Positions 10,199 through 19,599 of a stretch of DNA of 64,000 nt are shown here, piece by piece. The DNA is from Modicisalibacter luteus DSM 23508 (GTDB taxonomy: Bacteria > Pseudomonadota > Gammaproteobacteria > Pseudomonadales > Halomonadaceae): the NCBI RefSeq assembly GCF_000378505.1, contig NZ_KB899992.1:248001-312000 (forward strand), given 5' to 3'. The position numbers and the translations under genes were made by a program. Each line of letters starts with the position of its first letter. Position 1 is the stretch's first letter. The notes beneath the pieces were generated by a model. It was not told the DNA's origin. It worked only from the letters and a program-made list of their open reading frames with translations, and did no database searches.

Positions 10199-11536
10199 AT
10201 GAGAAACACCATGGCCGAGACAGCTGCACGCCAGATCAAGATAGCCAGGCTATCGACTGCCGATGCCAATTTCGACGCCTCGCTCGAGGCTCTGTTGTCC
10301 TGGGAAGGCGTTTCCGACGCCCAGGTGCAACAGCGTGTAGAGGAGATTCTGCATGCAGTCAGAACGCGGGGAGACACGGCATTAGTCGAAGCCTCGAATC
10401 GCTTCGATCGCCTTTCCGTCAGTTCTATGGCGGAACTGACGCTGGACAAGGCGCGGCTGCGTCAGGCCTACGACGGTTTGCCCGCAGAGCAGCGCGATGC
10501 ATTGGCTGTGGCTGCCGAGCGCATCCGTGTTTATCACGAGCGTCAGAAGCCCGAGTCATGGCAGTATACCGAAGCCGACGGTACGGTATTGGGCCAGAAG
10601 GTGACGCCGCTTGATCGCGCCGGTATCTACGTACCCGGCGGCAAGGCAGCGTACCCTTCCTCAGTGCTGATGAATGCGGTTCCTGCCCATGTAGCGGGTG
10701 TCAGGGAAATCGTTATGGTCGTGCCTACGCCTGACGGGGTGCTTAACGAGCTGGTCCTGGCAGCCGCTTACCTGGCCGGAGTCGACCATGTATTCACTAT
10801 CGGTGGCGCCCAAGCCGTAGCGGCATTGGCTTACGGCACTGAAAGTGTCCCGCGAGTCGACAAGATCGTAGGGCCGGGCAATATTTATGTAGCTACCGCC
10901 AAGCGTGCCGTTTTCGGGCAGGTGGGTATCGACATGATCGCCGGTCCGTCCGAGATTCTGGTGCTGTCTGACGGCGGTACCGATCCCGAATGGCTGGCGA
11001 TGGACCTGTTCTCCCAGGCCGAGCATGACGAGGATGCCCAGGCAATTCTCGTGAGCTGGGACGCCGAGCACATCGATGCTGTCGAGGCGGCCATCGAGCG
11101 GCTGTTGCCTACTATGGAGCGTGAACCGATCATTCGCGCCTCCCTCGAATCGCGCGGAGCGCTGATTTCCTGTAACAATCGTGAAGAAGCCGTCTCCTTG
11201 ATCAACCGAATCGCGCCGGAGCATCTTGAGCTTTCTGTCGAAGATCCTGAGGCGCTACTGCCCGATATTCGACATGCAGGGGCCATCTTCATGGGCCGTT
11301 ACACGGCGGAAGTGCTGGGCGATTACTGTGCCGGACCCAACCATGTCCTGCCAACATCGGGCACGGCGCGCTTCTCGTCTCCATTGGGGGTTTATGATTT
11401 TCAGAAGCGCTCGTCGATCATCCACTGCTCATCGGCTGGCGCTTCGACATTGGGGCGCACCGCATCCATATTGGCGCGCGGCGAGTCGCTGACTGCGCAT
11501 GCTCGTTCTGCGGAGAACCGGATCCGAAACGATTGA
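10199..11536 (+). CDS. hisD: histidinol dehydrogenase HisD
   Basis: Zinc enzyme for the last two steps of histidine synthesis (histidinol to histidine). It has 445 residues from the ATG at 10199, or 441 from the ATG at 10211. The family core is clear: [51 protein letters not shown] and the C-terminal [20 protein letters not shown] with its catalytic histidines. hisC does not follow; a terminator closes the unit. Confidence 0.96.
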   Translation: MRNTMAETAARQIKIARLSTADANFDASLEALLSWEGVSDAQVQQRVEEILHAVRTRGDTALVEASNRFDRLSVSSMAELTLDKARLRQAYDGLPAEQRDALAVAAERIRVYHERQKPESWQYTEADGTVLGQKVTPLDRAGIYVPGGKAAYPSSVLMNAVPAHVAGVREIVMVVPTPDGVLNELVLAAAYLAGVDHVFTIGGAQAVAALAYGTESVPRVDKIVGPGNIYVATAKRAVFGQVGIDMIAGPSEILVLSDGGTDPEWLAMDLFSQAEHDEDAQAILVSWDAEHIDAVEAAIERLLPTMEREPIIRASLESRGALISCNNREEAVSLINRIAPEHLELSVEDPEALLPDIRHAGAIFMGRYTAEVLGDYCAGPNHVLPTSGTARFSSPLGVYDFQKRSSIIHCSSAGASTLGRTASILARGESLTAHARSAENRIRND

Positions 11537-11556
11537 TTGCCGCGCGGGGATAGTTC

Positions 11557-11591
11557 AGGCCCACACTGCCATTGGCGATGTGGGCCTTTTT
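11557..11591 (+). terminator. rho-independent terminator after hisD
   Basis: AGGCCCACA (11557-11565) pairs with TGTGGGCCT (11579-11587) around a 13-nt loop and is followed by five T. It lies between convergent hisD and the DegS-like gene, right beside the latter's stop, so it may end transcripts from the left only. Confidence 0.8.
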
Positions 11592-11593
11592 GG

Positions 11594-12787
11594 TCAGCGC
11601 TGCGAAGGTGGTGGGCGCTCGCCGGCCACGATCTCGATCTCGAGAGTATCGCCGTTGCGTACCACCTTGAGGGGCAGTCGCGTTCCAGGCTCGATATCGG
11701 CGATGTCGGCCATAGCCACTCGCGGGTCGAGTATCGGTTTGCCGTCGATGGCCAGCAGAACATCTCCCGGCCGCAAGCCCGCTTGCTGGGCAGGGCCGTT
11801 CTGCACCACGCTGGACACGATGACGCCTTGGGCGGCATTAAGCCCAAACGAGGCGGCGAGTCCCGAGGTGATTTCCTGAACTTCCAGGCCGAGCCAGCCG
11901 CGTACTACCCGGCCATGTTGTACGAGTTCGTCGAGAATCTCGCGAGCCAGATTGACGGGAATTGCGAAACCGATACCCTGCGATCCTCCCGAGCGCGAGA
12001 ATATTGCAGTATTGATGCCAACCAGGGCCCCATTGGCGTTGATAAGCGCTCCGCCTGAATTGCCGGGGTTGATTGCAGCATCAGTCTGAATGAAATCTTC
12101 ATAGGCGGACAGGCCGAGATGGTTGCGGCCGGTAGCGCTGATAATGCCCATGGTCACGGTTTGGCCCACGCCGAAAGGATTTCCGATTGCCAGGCTGACA
12201 TCGCCTACGGCGACGCTCTCGGAGTCTCCAAGGGCGATGGCGGGAAGGCTGTCGAGATTGATCTTGAGTACCGCCAGGTCGCTTTCCGGGTCGGTGCCGA
12301 TGACATCGGCAAAGGTCTCACGTCCATCACGCAAGGCTACCTGAATCTGGTCTGCTCCGCTGATGACATGATGGTTGGTCAGGACATAGCCCTCGTCGCT
12401 GACGATAACCCCCGAGCCCAGGCTGGAGAGCATCCGCTGGCGCCTGGGCATCTCCTCTCCAAAGAACTGACGAAAAAAAGGATCGGACATCAAGGGGTGT
12501 TGCTCGCGCTCTACGACGCGTGATGAGTAGACATTCACCACGGCCGGGGCCGCCTTGTTGACGGCAGTTGCATAACTGACCGGTCCGCTCGAGCGCGAAA
12601 ACGGGACGGCCTCGCGCAACTCGGGGGCCGGCCTCGGCTCGCTATTGGTCTCTCGTTGGATATAGTCGACTACTTGCGTAACCGGCTGCGAAGAACTGAA
12701 CCATTGGGGAAATAGGTTGAGCAGCAGTACGGCCACGAGTATACCGCTGAGGATGGGCCAGATAAGCGGCTTCAGGTAGCGACGCAT
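11594..12787 (-). CDS. membrane-anchored serine protease, DegS/AlgW family
   Basis: HtrA-family protease that cleaves the anti-sigma factor RseA/MucA when its PDZ domain senses misfolded porin C-termini. It has 397 residues: an N-terminal anchor (IWPILSGILVAVLLLNLF, 9-26), a trypsin-like domain with catalytic H140, D170 and S244 (NPGNSGGAL), and one PDZ domain (about 295-390). One PDZ plus a membrane anchor separates DegS/AlgW from DegP/MucD. Whether it is called degS or algW is a matter of naming. Confidence 0.92.
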   Translation of the reverse strand: MRRYLKPLIWPILSGILVAVLLLNLFPQWFSSSQPVTQVVDYIQRETNSEPRPAPELREAVPFSRSSGPVSYATAVNKAAPAVVNVYSSRVVEREQHPLMSDPFFRQFFGEEMPRRQRMLSSLGSGVIVSDEGYVLTNHHVISGADQIQVALRDGRETFADVIGTDPESDLAVLKINLDSLPAIALGDSESVAVGDVSLAIGNPFGVGQTVTMGIISATGRNHLGLSAYEDFIQTDAAINPGNSGGALINANGALVGINTAIFSRSGGSQGIGFAIPVNLAREILDELVQHGRVVRGWLGLEVQEITSGLAASFGLNAAQGVIVSSVVQNGPAQQAGLRPGDVLLAIDGKPILDPRVAMADIADIEPGTRLPLKVVRNGDTLEIEIVAGERPPPSQR

Positions 12788-12833
12788 GAATGCGTTCCTT
12801 GTCGGTGAGGGCGATGGATCCGAGGCCAGAGGT

Positions 12834-12852
12834 TACAATGGGTAGCATTGTA
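12834..12852. promoter_or_regulatory. inverted repeat in the degS-like / nif3-like divergent promoter region
   Basis: TACAATG (12834-12840), five bases, then CATTGTA (12846-12852) form a perfect 7-bp inverted repeat midway between the two divergent genes. Each arm holds a TACAAT -10-like hexamer. On the minus strand a CGGACA hexamer sits 17 bases upstream of its TACAAT, a fair promoter for the protease gene. The plus-strand -10 has no good -35. Confidence 0.4.
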
Positions 12853-12883
12853 CACCGCAGCTCAACGACTGTCCGGAGGACCC

Positions 12884-13642
12884 ATGATATCCCGTGATCG
12901 CTTGGTGCATACCTGCCATGAATTGTTGAAGGCCGATGCCTTCAAGGACTATACCCTCAATGGCCTGCAGGTCGCCGGTAGTGAAACTGTCGGAAAGGTG
13001 ATGACCGGAGTGACCGCCTGCCAGGCACTCCTTGACGAAGCCGTCGCCTGGGGCGCCGATCTGGTACTGGTGCATCACGGCTATTTCTGGAAGAACGAGC
13101 CCGTGGCCATCGCTGGGATGAAACGCCGGCGGCTCGGAACGTTGATGGCGCATGACATTAATCTTCTCGCTTACCACTTGCCGCTGGATGCCCATGCGGC
13201 GCTAGGCAACAATGCCAGGCTGGCGACAGAGCTGGGCTTCACTGTCGAGGGCTGTGTCGACGGCGAAATGGGGGAAGGGCTGATCTGGCTTGGGGCGCCG
13301 CATGCACCGATGAACAACACTGAGCTTGGGCATCATCTGGCGCAGCGTTTGAAGCGCGAACCCGTGGTGATCGCAGGACATGATCGGCCCATAGAGCGCA
13401 TCGCCTGGTGTACCGGAGGGGCTCAGGACATGATCATTCAGGCCTGTGAAGCGGGAGCCGATGCCTTTATCTCGGGCGAAATCTCAGAGCGTACGACGCA
13501 TCTGGCCAGAGAAATGGGGATCAGTTATTACGCTGCGGGACATCATGCAACCGAGCGTTATGGCGTCCAGGCGTTAGGAGAGTGGCTAGCCTCCGAATTC
13601 GAGATAGAACATCGCTTCGTTGATATAGACAACCCGGCGTGA
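12884..13642 (+). CDS. Nif3-like dinuclear metal centre hexameric protein (YbgI/DUF34 family)
   Basis: Member of the Nif3/YbgI family, ring-shaped hexamers with a dinuclear metal site. Its role is debated (GTP cyclohydrolase-like or metal insertion proposals). It has 252 residues. Metal ligands are visible as HH in LVHHGYFWK (64-65), D/H in AYHLPLDAH and the C-terminal GHHATERYG. The start at 12884 follows GGAGGA by four bases. An upstream in-frame ATG at 12848 lacks a ribosome site and falls in the divergent promoter repeat. Confidence 0.9.
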   Translation: MISRDRLVHTCHELLKADAFKDYTLNGLQVAGSETVGKVMTGVTACQALLDEAVAWGADLVLVHHGYFWKNEPVAIAGMKRRRLGTLMAHDINLLAYHLPLDAHAALGNNARLATELGFTVEGCVDGEMGEGLIWLGAPHAPMNNTELGHHLAQRLKREPVVIAGHDRPIERIAWCTGGAQDMIIQACEAGADAFISGEISERTTHLAREMGISYYAAGHHATERYGVQALGEWLASEFEIEHRFVDIDNPA

Positions 13643-13663
13643 CGTCCTTGGCGAGCCGCGCAA

Positions 13664-13697
13664 TGGCGCCCGCAGGAACGACTTACTACGGGCGCCA
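13664..13697. terminator. hairpin between convergent nif3-like gene and zapG
   Basis: TGGCGCCCG (13664-13672) pairs perfectly with CGGGCGCCA (13689-13697) around a 16-nt loop. It lies in the 74-base convergent gap. No T run follows on either strand, so it is a weak terminator call. Confidence 0.4.
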
Positions 13698-13716
13698 ATG
13701 AACAGGTTCGTCCGCC

Positions 13717-14169
13717 TCAATATCGGACCGGCTGAGGCTGCTCCTTTTCACTCGCTTCTTCCTGACGCAGCCCGTAGTCCTCCGCCAAAGTGCCGCGTCC
13801 GCCATCGGCATAGTCGCGAGGCATGGAGAGTTCGTCGCTCTCGGTTAAGGGGTCATCTGAGCTGTTGCCGTTCAGGCGTCGCTTAAGCTGCAGGTCGTCG
13901 CAGAGACGGTCGGCGCTCTGGTTGAGCTGCTGCTCGAGTTCTTGGCTCTGGCGTTGGATGCTTGCTACCAGATCTGTCGCCTTGGCGAAATGATCGTTGA
14001 GCGCATCGCGTACCTGGTTAAGTTCCAGCTCGGTTTCCGCCAATCGCTGGCGCACTTTTTGATTTCGCGCCACGTTGGCATTAAGTAGATGGTAGCCCAA
14101 GGCGCCAATGCCAATGCCGGCGAGAAAGCAGGCAATGGCCAGTATCCAGTCGATATTGCTTTCGTTCAC
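13717..14169 (-). CDS. zapG: ZapG (YhcB, DUF1043) cell division/envelope protein
   Basis: Inner membrane coiled-coil protein linked to cell envelope synthesis and division in E. coli. It has 150 residues with one N-terminal membrane helix (ILAIACFLAGIGIGALGYHLL, 9-29). A long heptad-rich coiled coil to about residue 95 and a polar disordered tail follow. The start codon is GTG with AGGGGAG a few bases upstream. It is divergent from zapE, as yhcB and yhcM (zapG and zapE) are in E. coli. Confidence 0.88.
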   Translation of the reverse strand: MNESNIDWILAIACFLAGIGIGALGYHLLNANVARNQKVRQRLAETELELNQVRDALNDHFAKATDLVASIQRQSQELEQQLNQSADRLCDDLQLKRRLNGNSSDDPLTESDELSMPRDYADGGRGTLAEDYGLRQEEASEKEQPQPVRY

Positions 14170-14385
14170 GTTGCTCCCCTCTATTCACGCCCAGCCGCAG
14201 CGTGGAAAGACCAGGCTGTTATTACCCAGCATGCCACGTTGGTCATGGTCCACATCCAGGCGGCCCATTATATGGGGCATAAGGCAACACAGGTCAACGC
14301 GACGGAGTCCATGGCATGCGCAACATCGCTTGCCCGCGTATAATGACCGGCTCATCGACAGCCGTTCGAGGTATGCAAGACGCCC

Positions 14386-15579
14386 ATGTGCGCGACTACG
14401 ACTTCTCCGCCGAACTCCGCCGCCAAGCCCACTAGTCAGCCCCCTCTCAAGCGCTATCAGGCAGACCTGAAACGTGAGGGCTTCCAGTATGACGAGGCCC
14501 AGGAACGGGCCGTCAAGCATCTGCAACGGCTCTACGACGATTTGGTCAACACGCCACGCCGGGATCTGGCGCCGTCATCCGCGGAGCGTGGACTCAAGTC
14601 GAAGGTGGCGGGTCTGTTCGGAAAAAAATCGGCGCCTAGTCAGCAGGAACCGGAGACACCGGAAGTGACCGGCCTGTACTTCTGGGGAGGGGTGGGGCGC
14701 GGTAAGACTTACCTAGTCGACACCTTTTACGAGTCGTTGCCGTTTCCGGACAAGATGCGCACGCATTTCCATCGCTTTATGCAACGCGTACATACTGAAC
14801 TGGAGCACTACAAGGGCGAGAAGAATCCATTGACACTGATCGCCGGCAAGTTTGCCAGCGAGGCCAGGGTGATCTGCTTCGACGAGTTCTTCGTCAAGGA
14901 TATTACCGACGCCATGATTCTCGCCAACCTGCTTGAGGCGTTGTTCAGCAAGGGTGTCGTGCTGGTGGCGACATCAAATATCGTACCCGATGATCTCTAC
15001 AAGGACGGCTTGCAGCGGGCGCGGTTTCTGCCAGCTATCGATCTCGTCAAGCGCCATTGCGAAGTGGTCAACGTTGACTCGGGGATCGATTACCGGCTGC
15101 GAGCGCTGGAACGTGCCGAGATTTTTCATCATCCGTTGGATAACGACGCCGCGATACAACTGGAGCGAAGCTTCCGGGAAATCGCGGGAGACGAGGGTGA
15201 GCGTGATGCGCCCATCGAGGTCAATCGTCGTATCCTGACGTCGCGGCGCGTCCACGAGGATGTCGTGTGGTTTGATTTTGGCATGTTGTGTGATGGTCCT
15301 CGCAGCCAGAACGACTACATCGAGCTGGCGCGCGAGTTTCATACCGTATTGGTATCCGATGTGCCGCAGATGGGGCGGGGCAGTGATGATCAAGCCCGGC
15401 GTTTCATCAATATGGTCGATGAATTCTATGATCGGGGCGTCAAGTTGCTGATGTCGGCCGAAACCGCGGCTGAGCAGCTCTACACCGAAGGCAATTTGAC
15501 CTTCGAGTTCGAGCGTACGGTATCACGTCTGCAGGAAATGCAGTCACGTGAATATCTGGCCTTGCCTCACAAGCCTTGA
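14386..15579 (+). CDS. zapE: cell division ATPase ZapE (AFG1 family)
   Basis: P-loop ATPase that associates with FtsZ at late division in E. coli; related to mitochondrial AFG1/LACE1. It has 397 residues. Walker A GGVGRGKT is at 101-108, Walker B VICFDEF at about 162-168, and the AFG1 motif HFHRFM lies just after. The first about 25 residues are low-complexity and may be partly untranslated. A TATAAT hexamer at 14339-14344, about 42 bases before the start, has only a poor -35. Confidence 0.93.
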   Translation: MCATTTSPPNSAAKPTSQPPLKRYQADLKREGFQYDEAQERAVKHLQRLYDDLVNTPRRDLAPSSAERGLKSKVAGLFGKKSAPSQQEPETPEVTGLYFWGGVGRGKTYLVDTFYESLPFPDKMRTHFHRFMQRVHTELEHYKGEKNPLTLIAGKFASEARVICFDEFFVKDITDAMILANLLEALFSKGVVLVATSNIVPDDLYKDGLQRARFLPAIDLVKRHCEVVNVDSGIDYRLRALERAEIFHHPLDNDAAIQLERSFREIAGDEGERDAPIEVNRRILTSRRVHEDVVWFDFGMLCDGPRSQNDYIELAREFHTVLVSDVPQMGRGSDDQARRFINMVDEFYDRGVKLLMSAETAAEQLYTEGNLTFEFERTVSRLQEMQSREYLALPHKP

Positions 15580-15634
15580 GCCAGGCAGGGGAAAGAAGAT
15601 GGGCAGCGGGTCGGCGTATCCGATGAATTTTCCC

Positions 15635-15663
15635 TTAACCTGAGCATGGGGCTCATGTACAAT
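15635..15663 (+). promoter_or_regulatory. sigma-70 promoter for rplM-rpsI
   Basis: -35 TTAACC (15635-15640), 17-base spacer, -10 TACAAT (15658-15663). It leaves a leader of about 110 nt before the rplM start. In E. coli L13 represses its own operon at the rplM leader, so the leader may contain such an operator; that part is inference. Confidence 0.6.
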
Positions 15664-15779
15664 GCGCGCTCGCTCGACCGTTGTCGCTCCATGTGGAGGG
15701 CAACCAAGAAAAATAGGGATGGTCCTCGTCAACGTATCAAGTGGCGCAGGGCCCAATGTATCAATTGGTGATTGAATCC

Positions 15780-16208
15780 ATGAAGACGTTCAGTGCTAAG
15801 CCGCAGTCCGTCCAGCGCGACTGGTTCGTCGTCGACGCGACTGACAAGACGCTCGGCCGTCTGGCTACCGAAATCGCTCGCCGCCTGCGCGGTAAGCATA
15901 AGCCGGAATATACCCCGCATGTTGATACCGGCGATTACATCGTCGTGATCAATGCCGAGAAGGTCCACGTGACCGGCAACAAGGCGCAGGCCAAGAATTA
16001 CTATCGTCACACCGGCTATCCTGGTGGGCTGCGTTCCCTGTCCTTCGAGAAGATGATCGATCATGCGCCGGAGCGTGTTATCGAATCGGCCGTCAAGGGC
16101 ATGCTGCCGAAAGGGCCGCTGGGTCGTGCCATGTATTCCAAGCTTAAGGTTTATGCTGGCACCGAACATCCGCACGCTGCGCAGCAGCCGCAAGAACTGA
16201 ACATCTGA
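15780..16208 (+). CDS. rplM: 50S ribosomal protein L13
   Basis: Early-assembly large subunit protein. From the ATG at 15780 ([11 protein letters not shown]) it has 142 residues, the same as E. coli L13. Family motifs are [35 protein letters not shown] and [14 protein letters not shown]. In-frame ATGs further upstream (15741, 15756) would add non-homologous residues. It is followed by rpsI after 13 bases. Confidence 0.98.
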   Translation: MKTFSAKPQSVQRDWFVVDATDKTLGRLATEIARRLRGKHKPEYTPHVDTGDYIVVINAEKVHVTGNKAQAKNYYRHTGYPGGLRSLSFEKMIDHAPERVIESAVKGMLPKGPLGRAMYSKLKVYAGTEHPHAAQQPQELNI

Positions 16209-16221
16209 GGGATACTTCGCC

Positions 16222-16611
16222 ATGTCACAGCAGTATTATGGTACCGGGCGTCGCAAGACTTCTACCGCTCGCGTCTTCCTGAAGCCGGGTACCGGCAAGA
16301 TTACCGTCAACAGCCGTGAGCTGAACGAATACTTTGGTCGCGTTACCGCGCAAATGGTCGTTCGCCAGCCGCTGGAATTGACCCAGACCGGTGAGCAGTT
16401 CGACGTTTATGTCACTGTGGCCGGTGGTGGTGGCTCTGCACAGGCCGGTGCCATTCGCCACGGCATCACTCGTGCCCTGCTCGACTACAATGAAGAGTTC
16501 CGCAAGCCGCTGCGCGATGCTGGCTACGTGACTCGTGATGCTCGTGAAGTCGAGCGTAAGAAAGTTGGTTTGCGCAAGGCACGTCGTCGCCCGCAGTTCT
16601 CCAAGCGTTAA
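16222..16611 (+). CDS. rpsI: 30S ribosomal protein S9
   Basis: Small subunit head protein whose C-terminal tail reaches the P site. It has 129 residues (E. coli 130). [13 protein letters not shown] is at the N-terminus, [14 protein letters not shown] lies mid-protein, and the tail ends KRRPQFSKR. It is the second gene of the rplM-rpsI operon, closed by a strong terminator. Confidence 0.98.
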   Translation: MSQQYYGTGRRKTSTARVFLKPGTGKITVNSRELNEYFGRVTAQMVVRQPLELTQTGEQFDVYVTVAGGGGSAQAGAIRHGITRALLDYNEEFRKPLRDAGYVTRDAREVERKKVGLRKARRRPQFSKR

Positions 16612-16633
16612 ACGCGACTTCGCCAAGTGCTTC

Positions 16634-16673
16634 AAAAGCGCCCAGCCGATACAGGCTGGGCGCTTTTTTTTTC
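16634..16673 (+). terminator. rho-independent terminator after rpsI
   Basis: AAAGCGCCCAGCC pairs with GGCTGGGCGCTTT around a short GATACA loop, followed by a run of nine T. It is one of the strongest terminators in the window. Confidence 0.95.
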
Positions 16674-16824
16674 ATCAGTGGATTGGGTTTGACGTTAGGT
16701 TGGGTCAAAAGCGCGCCAGTTTGTTTTGGCATGACGGAACTTTGTATCCGTGCGTTTCGAGGCGTTATTATCAAAGTGGGTGGCAGCGGGGCAGCAGCGG
16801 GTAATTGACGGGAGAAACCATACA

Positions 16825-17421
16825 ATGACAAATAACGGCGTGAATAAAGGGAGGCGCCGTTTCCTTGTCGGCGCAACTACCGTGATTGGTGCGGTAGGCG
16901 CTGTTGGGGTGGCGGTCCCCTTTGTGGCTTCTTGGCAGCCTAGCGCAAGAGCACTGGCAGCAGGAGCTCCGGTAAGAGCGGATATTTCCAAGCTGGAAAC
17001 GGGGCAGCAGATGACGGTCGAATGGCGGGGTAAGCCCGTCTGGGTCGTGCGTCGTTCCAAGGAAATGATCGAGCAGACCCGTAATGTTTCTCCCGAACGC
17101 CTGCGCGACCCACAGGCACAGGCCGATCAGCAGCCTAGTTATGCCAGTGGCCCGCTACGTTCCATCAAGCCGGAAATCGCCGTGTTCGTTGGTATCTGCA
17201 CTCACCTCGGCTGTTCACCGACCTTCCGGCCGGAACCCGGCGCGGCCGACCTCGGCGGTGATTGGCCCGGAGGCTACTTCTGCCCTTGCCATGGCTCGCG
17301 CTTCGATCTGGCAGGGCGGGTATTTACAGGGGTGCCGGCACCGTTGAATCTCGAGGTACCGCCACACCGCTACGAGAGCGACACTGTTCTGGTGGTTGGC
17401 GAAGACGAGGAGGCGAGCTGA
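16825..17421 (+). CDS. petA: ubiquinol-cytochrome c reductase Rieske iron-sulfur subunit
   Basis: [2Fe-2S] subunit of the cytochrome bc1 complex, which takes electrons from ubiquinol. It has 198 residues from the ATG at 16825, preceded by GGGAGA. A twin-arginine motif (GRRRFLVG) and membrane anchor lie in residues 9-35. Cluster ligands are C125 and H127 in CTHLGC and C153 and H156 in CPCHGS, with C130 and C155 forming the disulfide. It overlaps petB by one base (TGATG). A possible promoter is TTGTAT (16742) with TATTAT (16766). Confidence 0.97.
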   Translation: MTNNGVNKGRRRFLVGATTVIGAVGAVGVAVPFVASWQPSARALAAGAPVRADISKLETGQQMTVEWRGKPVWVVRRSKEMIEQTRNVSPERLRDPQAQADQQPSYASGPLRSIKPEIAVFVGICTHLGCSPTFRPEPGAADLGGDWPGGYFCPCHGSRFDLAGRVFTGVPAPLNLEVPPHRYESDTVLVVGEDEEAS

Positions 17422-18683
17422 TGGGCAACCCCAATCGCATCAAGGCGGAAAAGGGTTTCATGCGCTGGGTCGATGATCGTTTTCCTGCGACTCAGCTGTG
17501 GAAGGAACATCTCTCCGAATACTATGCCCCGAAGAATTTCAATGTCTGGTACTTCTTCGGCTCGCTGGCCATGCTCGTCCTGGTGAACCAGATACTGACC
17601 GGCATCTGGCTGACCATGAGCTACAACCCCAGCGCGGAAGGTGCGTTCGCCTCCGTTGAGTACATCATGCGTGATGTCGAATACGGCTGGTTGCTGCGCT
17701 ACATGCATTCCACCGGCGCATCCGCCTTCTTCGTGGTGGTCTATCTACATATGTTCCGTGGCATGATGTACGGCTCCTACAAGGCGCCACGTGAGCTGGT
17801 GTGGATTTTTGGCATGTGCATCTACCTGGCCCTCATGGCCGAAGCTTTCATGGGGTATCTGCTGCCTTGGGGGCAGATGTCGTACTGGGGTGCGCAGGTT
17901 ATCATTTCGCTGTTCTCGGCGATTCCTATCATTGGTGATGATCTGTCTCAATGGATACGCGGCGACTTTCTGATTTCCGGCATCACCCTGAATCGCTTCT
18001 TTGCCTTGCATGTCGTGGCTCTGCCGATCGTGATTCTGGGACTCGTCGTGCTTCATTTGATTTCCTTGCACGAGGTGGGTTCCAACAACCCGGATGGTAT
18101 CGATATCAAGGCCATGAAGGATGAGGCCGGCAAGCCGTTGGACGGTATACCTTTTCATCCTTATTACACTGTCAAGGATCTCGTCGGGGTGGCGGTGTTC
18201 CTGTTCGTGTTCTGTGTAGTGCTTTTCTACTTCCCCGAAGGCGGAGGCTATTTCCTCGAGAAGCCGAACTTCGAGCCTTCCGACCCACTGAAGACCCCCG
18301 AACACATCGCGCCAGTCTGGTACTTCACACCGTTCTACGCCATGTTGCGGGCCGTCACGTTCAACCTGTTCGGCCTGGATTCCAAATTCTGGGGGGTGGT
18401 CGTGATGGGTGCTGCTATCGCGATTCTTTTTGTGCTGCCATGGCTGGACCGTTCGCCTGTCAACTCCATGCGTTACAAAGGCTGGATCTCTAAGGTTATG
18501 CTGGCGCTGTTTGCGATCAGCTTCGTGGTCTTGGGCGTGCTTGGGGTTTTGCCTTCTACCGAAGTGCGGACCGTCATCGCCCAAGTCGCCACACTAATGT
18601 ATTTCGCTTACTTCTTGCTCATGCCGTTCTACACAAGGATTGAAAAAACCAAAATCGTTCCGACAAGGGTGACTGGCCAATGA
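17421..18683 (+). CDS. petB: cytochrome b subunit of the bc1 complex
   Basis: Diheme transmembrane subunit that holds the Qo and Qi sites. From 17421 (MGNPNRIKAEKG) it has 420 residues and about nine hydrophobic segments. Heme ligands are in LLRYMHSTGASAFFVVVYLH and in FALHVVALPIVILGLVVLH. The Qo motif appears as PVWYFTPFYAMLRAV, with Y in place of the common PEW glutamate region as written here. It overlaps petA by one base and petC by four. Confidence 0.96.
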   Translation: MGNPNRIKAEKGFMRWVDDRFPATQLWKEHLSEYYAPKNFNVWYFFGSLAMLVLVNQILTGIWLTMSYNPSAEGAFASVEYIMRDVEYGWLLRYMHSTGASAFFVVVYLHMFRGMMYGSYKAPRELVWIFGMCIYLALMAEAFMGYLLPWGQMSYWGAQVIISLFSAIPIIGDDLSQWIRGDFLISGITLNRFFALHVVALPIVILGLVVLHLISLHEVGSNNPDGIDIKAMKDEAGKPLDGIPFHPYYTVKDLVGVAVFLFVFCVVLFYFPEGGGYFLEKPNFEPSDPLKTPEHIAPVWYFTPFYAMLRAVTFNLFGLDSKFWGVVVMGAAIAILFVLPWLDRSPVNSMRYKGWISKVMLALFAISFVVLGVLGVLPSTEVRTVIAQVATLMYFAYFLLMPFYTRIEKTKIVPTRVTGQ

Positions 18684-19450
18684 GAAAGCAATTACTTGCA
18701 CTGCTTCTTGTGCTGGCGCCCTTTATGGTTATGGCTGCGGGCGGTGAAACGGTACACCTCGAGAAGATGAATCCCGACCTGCATGACAAGCCCTCGTTGC
18801 AGCGGGGCATGAAGCTCTATACGAACTATTGCATGGGATGCCACTCCTTGGAGTACCAACGTTTCAGCCGGGCTGCCGAGGACCTGAATATTCCTCAGGA
18901 GCTGGTCGAGGAGAACCTGATCTTCTCGGAAGATCTGGCATTCAATGATCAGATGCGCATCGGCATGCCCGCCGACTCGGCAGAAGCCTGGTTCGGGACA
19001 GCGCCACCGGATCTCACGCTGATAGCGAGGCTGCGCGGTACCGACTGGATCTATACCTATTTACAAAGCTTCTATCTTGATCCTGAGCGCCCTTGGGGCG
19101 TGAACAATAGGGTTTTCCCCGACGTCGGCATGCCCAACGTGTTGGAGCCGCTGCAGGGAACGCAGGAAATGGTCTGTGGACGTACCCAAAAGGCGCTTCC
19201 CGAGGCCAAGCTTGACCCGCTGACGGGGCTTTATGAGTCTTGCCACGTGCTGCAGGTTACCGAGCCAGGCACAATGGAGCCCGAAGAATTTGAGCAAGCT
19301 GTGTGGGATATGACCAACTTCCTTGCCTATGTCGGCGAGCCGTCAAAACTGAAGGCGCAGTCATTAGGACCTAAGGTATTGATCTTTATTTTTATTTTCG
19401 GTGTTATTGCCTACCTGCTCAAGCGTGAATACTGGCGCGATGTGCACTAG
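18680..19450 (+). CDS. petC: cytochrome c1 subunit of the bc1 complex
   Basis: Membrane-anchored c-type cytochrome that passes electrons to soluble cytochrome c. It has 256 residues with a signal peptide (LLALLLVLAPFMVMAAGG), the heme motif CMGCH at 51-55, a methionine ligand probably in the DQMRIGMP segment, and one C-terminal membrane helix (VLIFIFIFGVIAYLLKREYW). It ends the petABC operon. Confidence 0.96.
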   Translation: MRKQLLALLLVLAPFMVMAAGGETVHLEKMNPDLHDKPSLQRGMKLYTNYCMGCHSLEYQRFSRAAEDLNIPQELVEENLIFSEDLAFNDQMRIGMPADSAEAWFGTAPPDLTLIARLRGTDWIYTYLQSFYLDPERPWGVNNRVFPDVGMPNVLEPLQGTQEMVCGRTQKALPEAKLDPLTGLYESCHVLQVTEPGTMEPEEFEQAVWDMTNFLAYVGEPSKLKAQSLGPKVLIFIFIFGVIAYLLKREYWRDVH

Positions 19451-19470
19451 CAAATTGCTGATAGGAAATT

Positions 19471-19510
19471 CGAGGGCGTGAGGTCGTTAGATCGCACGCC
19501 CTCGTCTGTT
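19471..19510 (+). terminator. hairpin terminator after petC
   Basis: CGAGGGCGTG (19471-19480) pairs perfectly with CACGCCCTCG (19495-19504) around a 14-nt loop, followed by TCTGTT. The stem is strong but the U tract is poor. Confidence 0.6.
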
Positions 19511-19599
19511 GTGAATCGCTCGGAATCCAACATTCGCGTCACGGTGGCGGCGGATGACATGTTATTATTGTAGACCGAACAGATGCGAGGAAGTATTAC

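Noticed and set aside
17745-18584. 279-codon minus-strand open frame opposite petB
   Set aside because: It is antisense to a clear cytochrome b gene; the translation is rich in H, Q, D and R, as expected from reading a membrane protein gene backwards.
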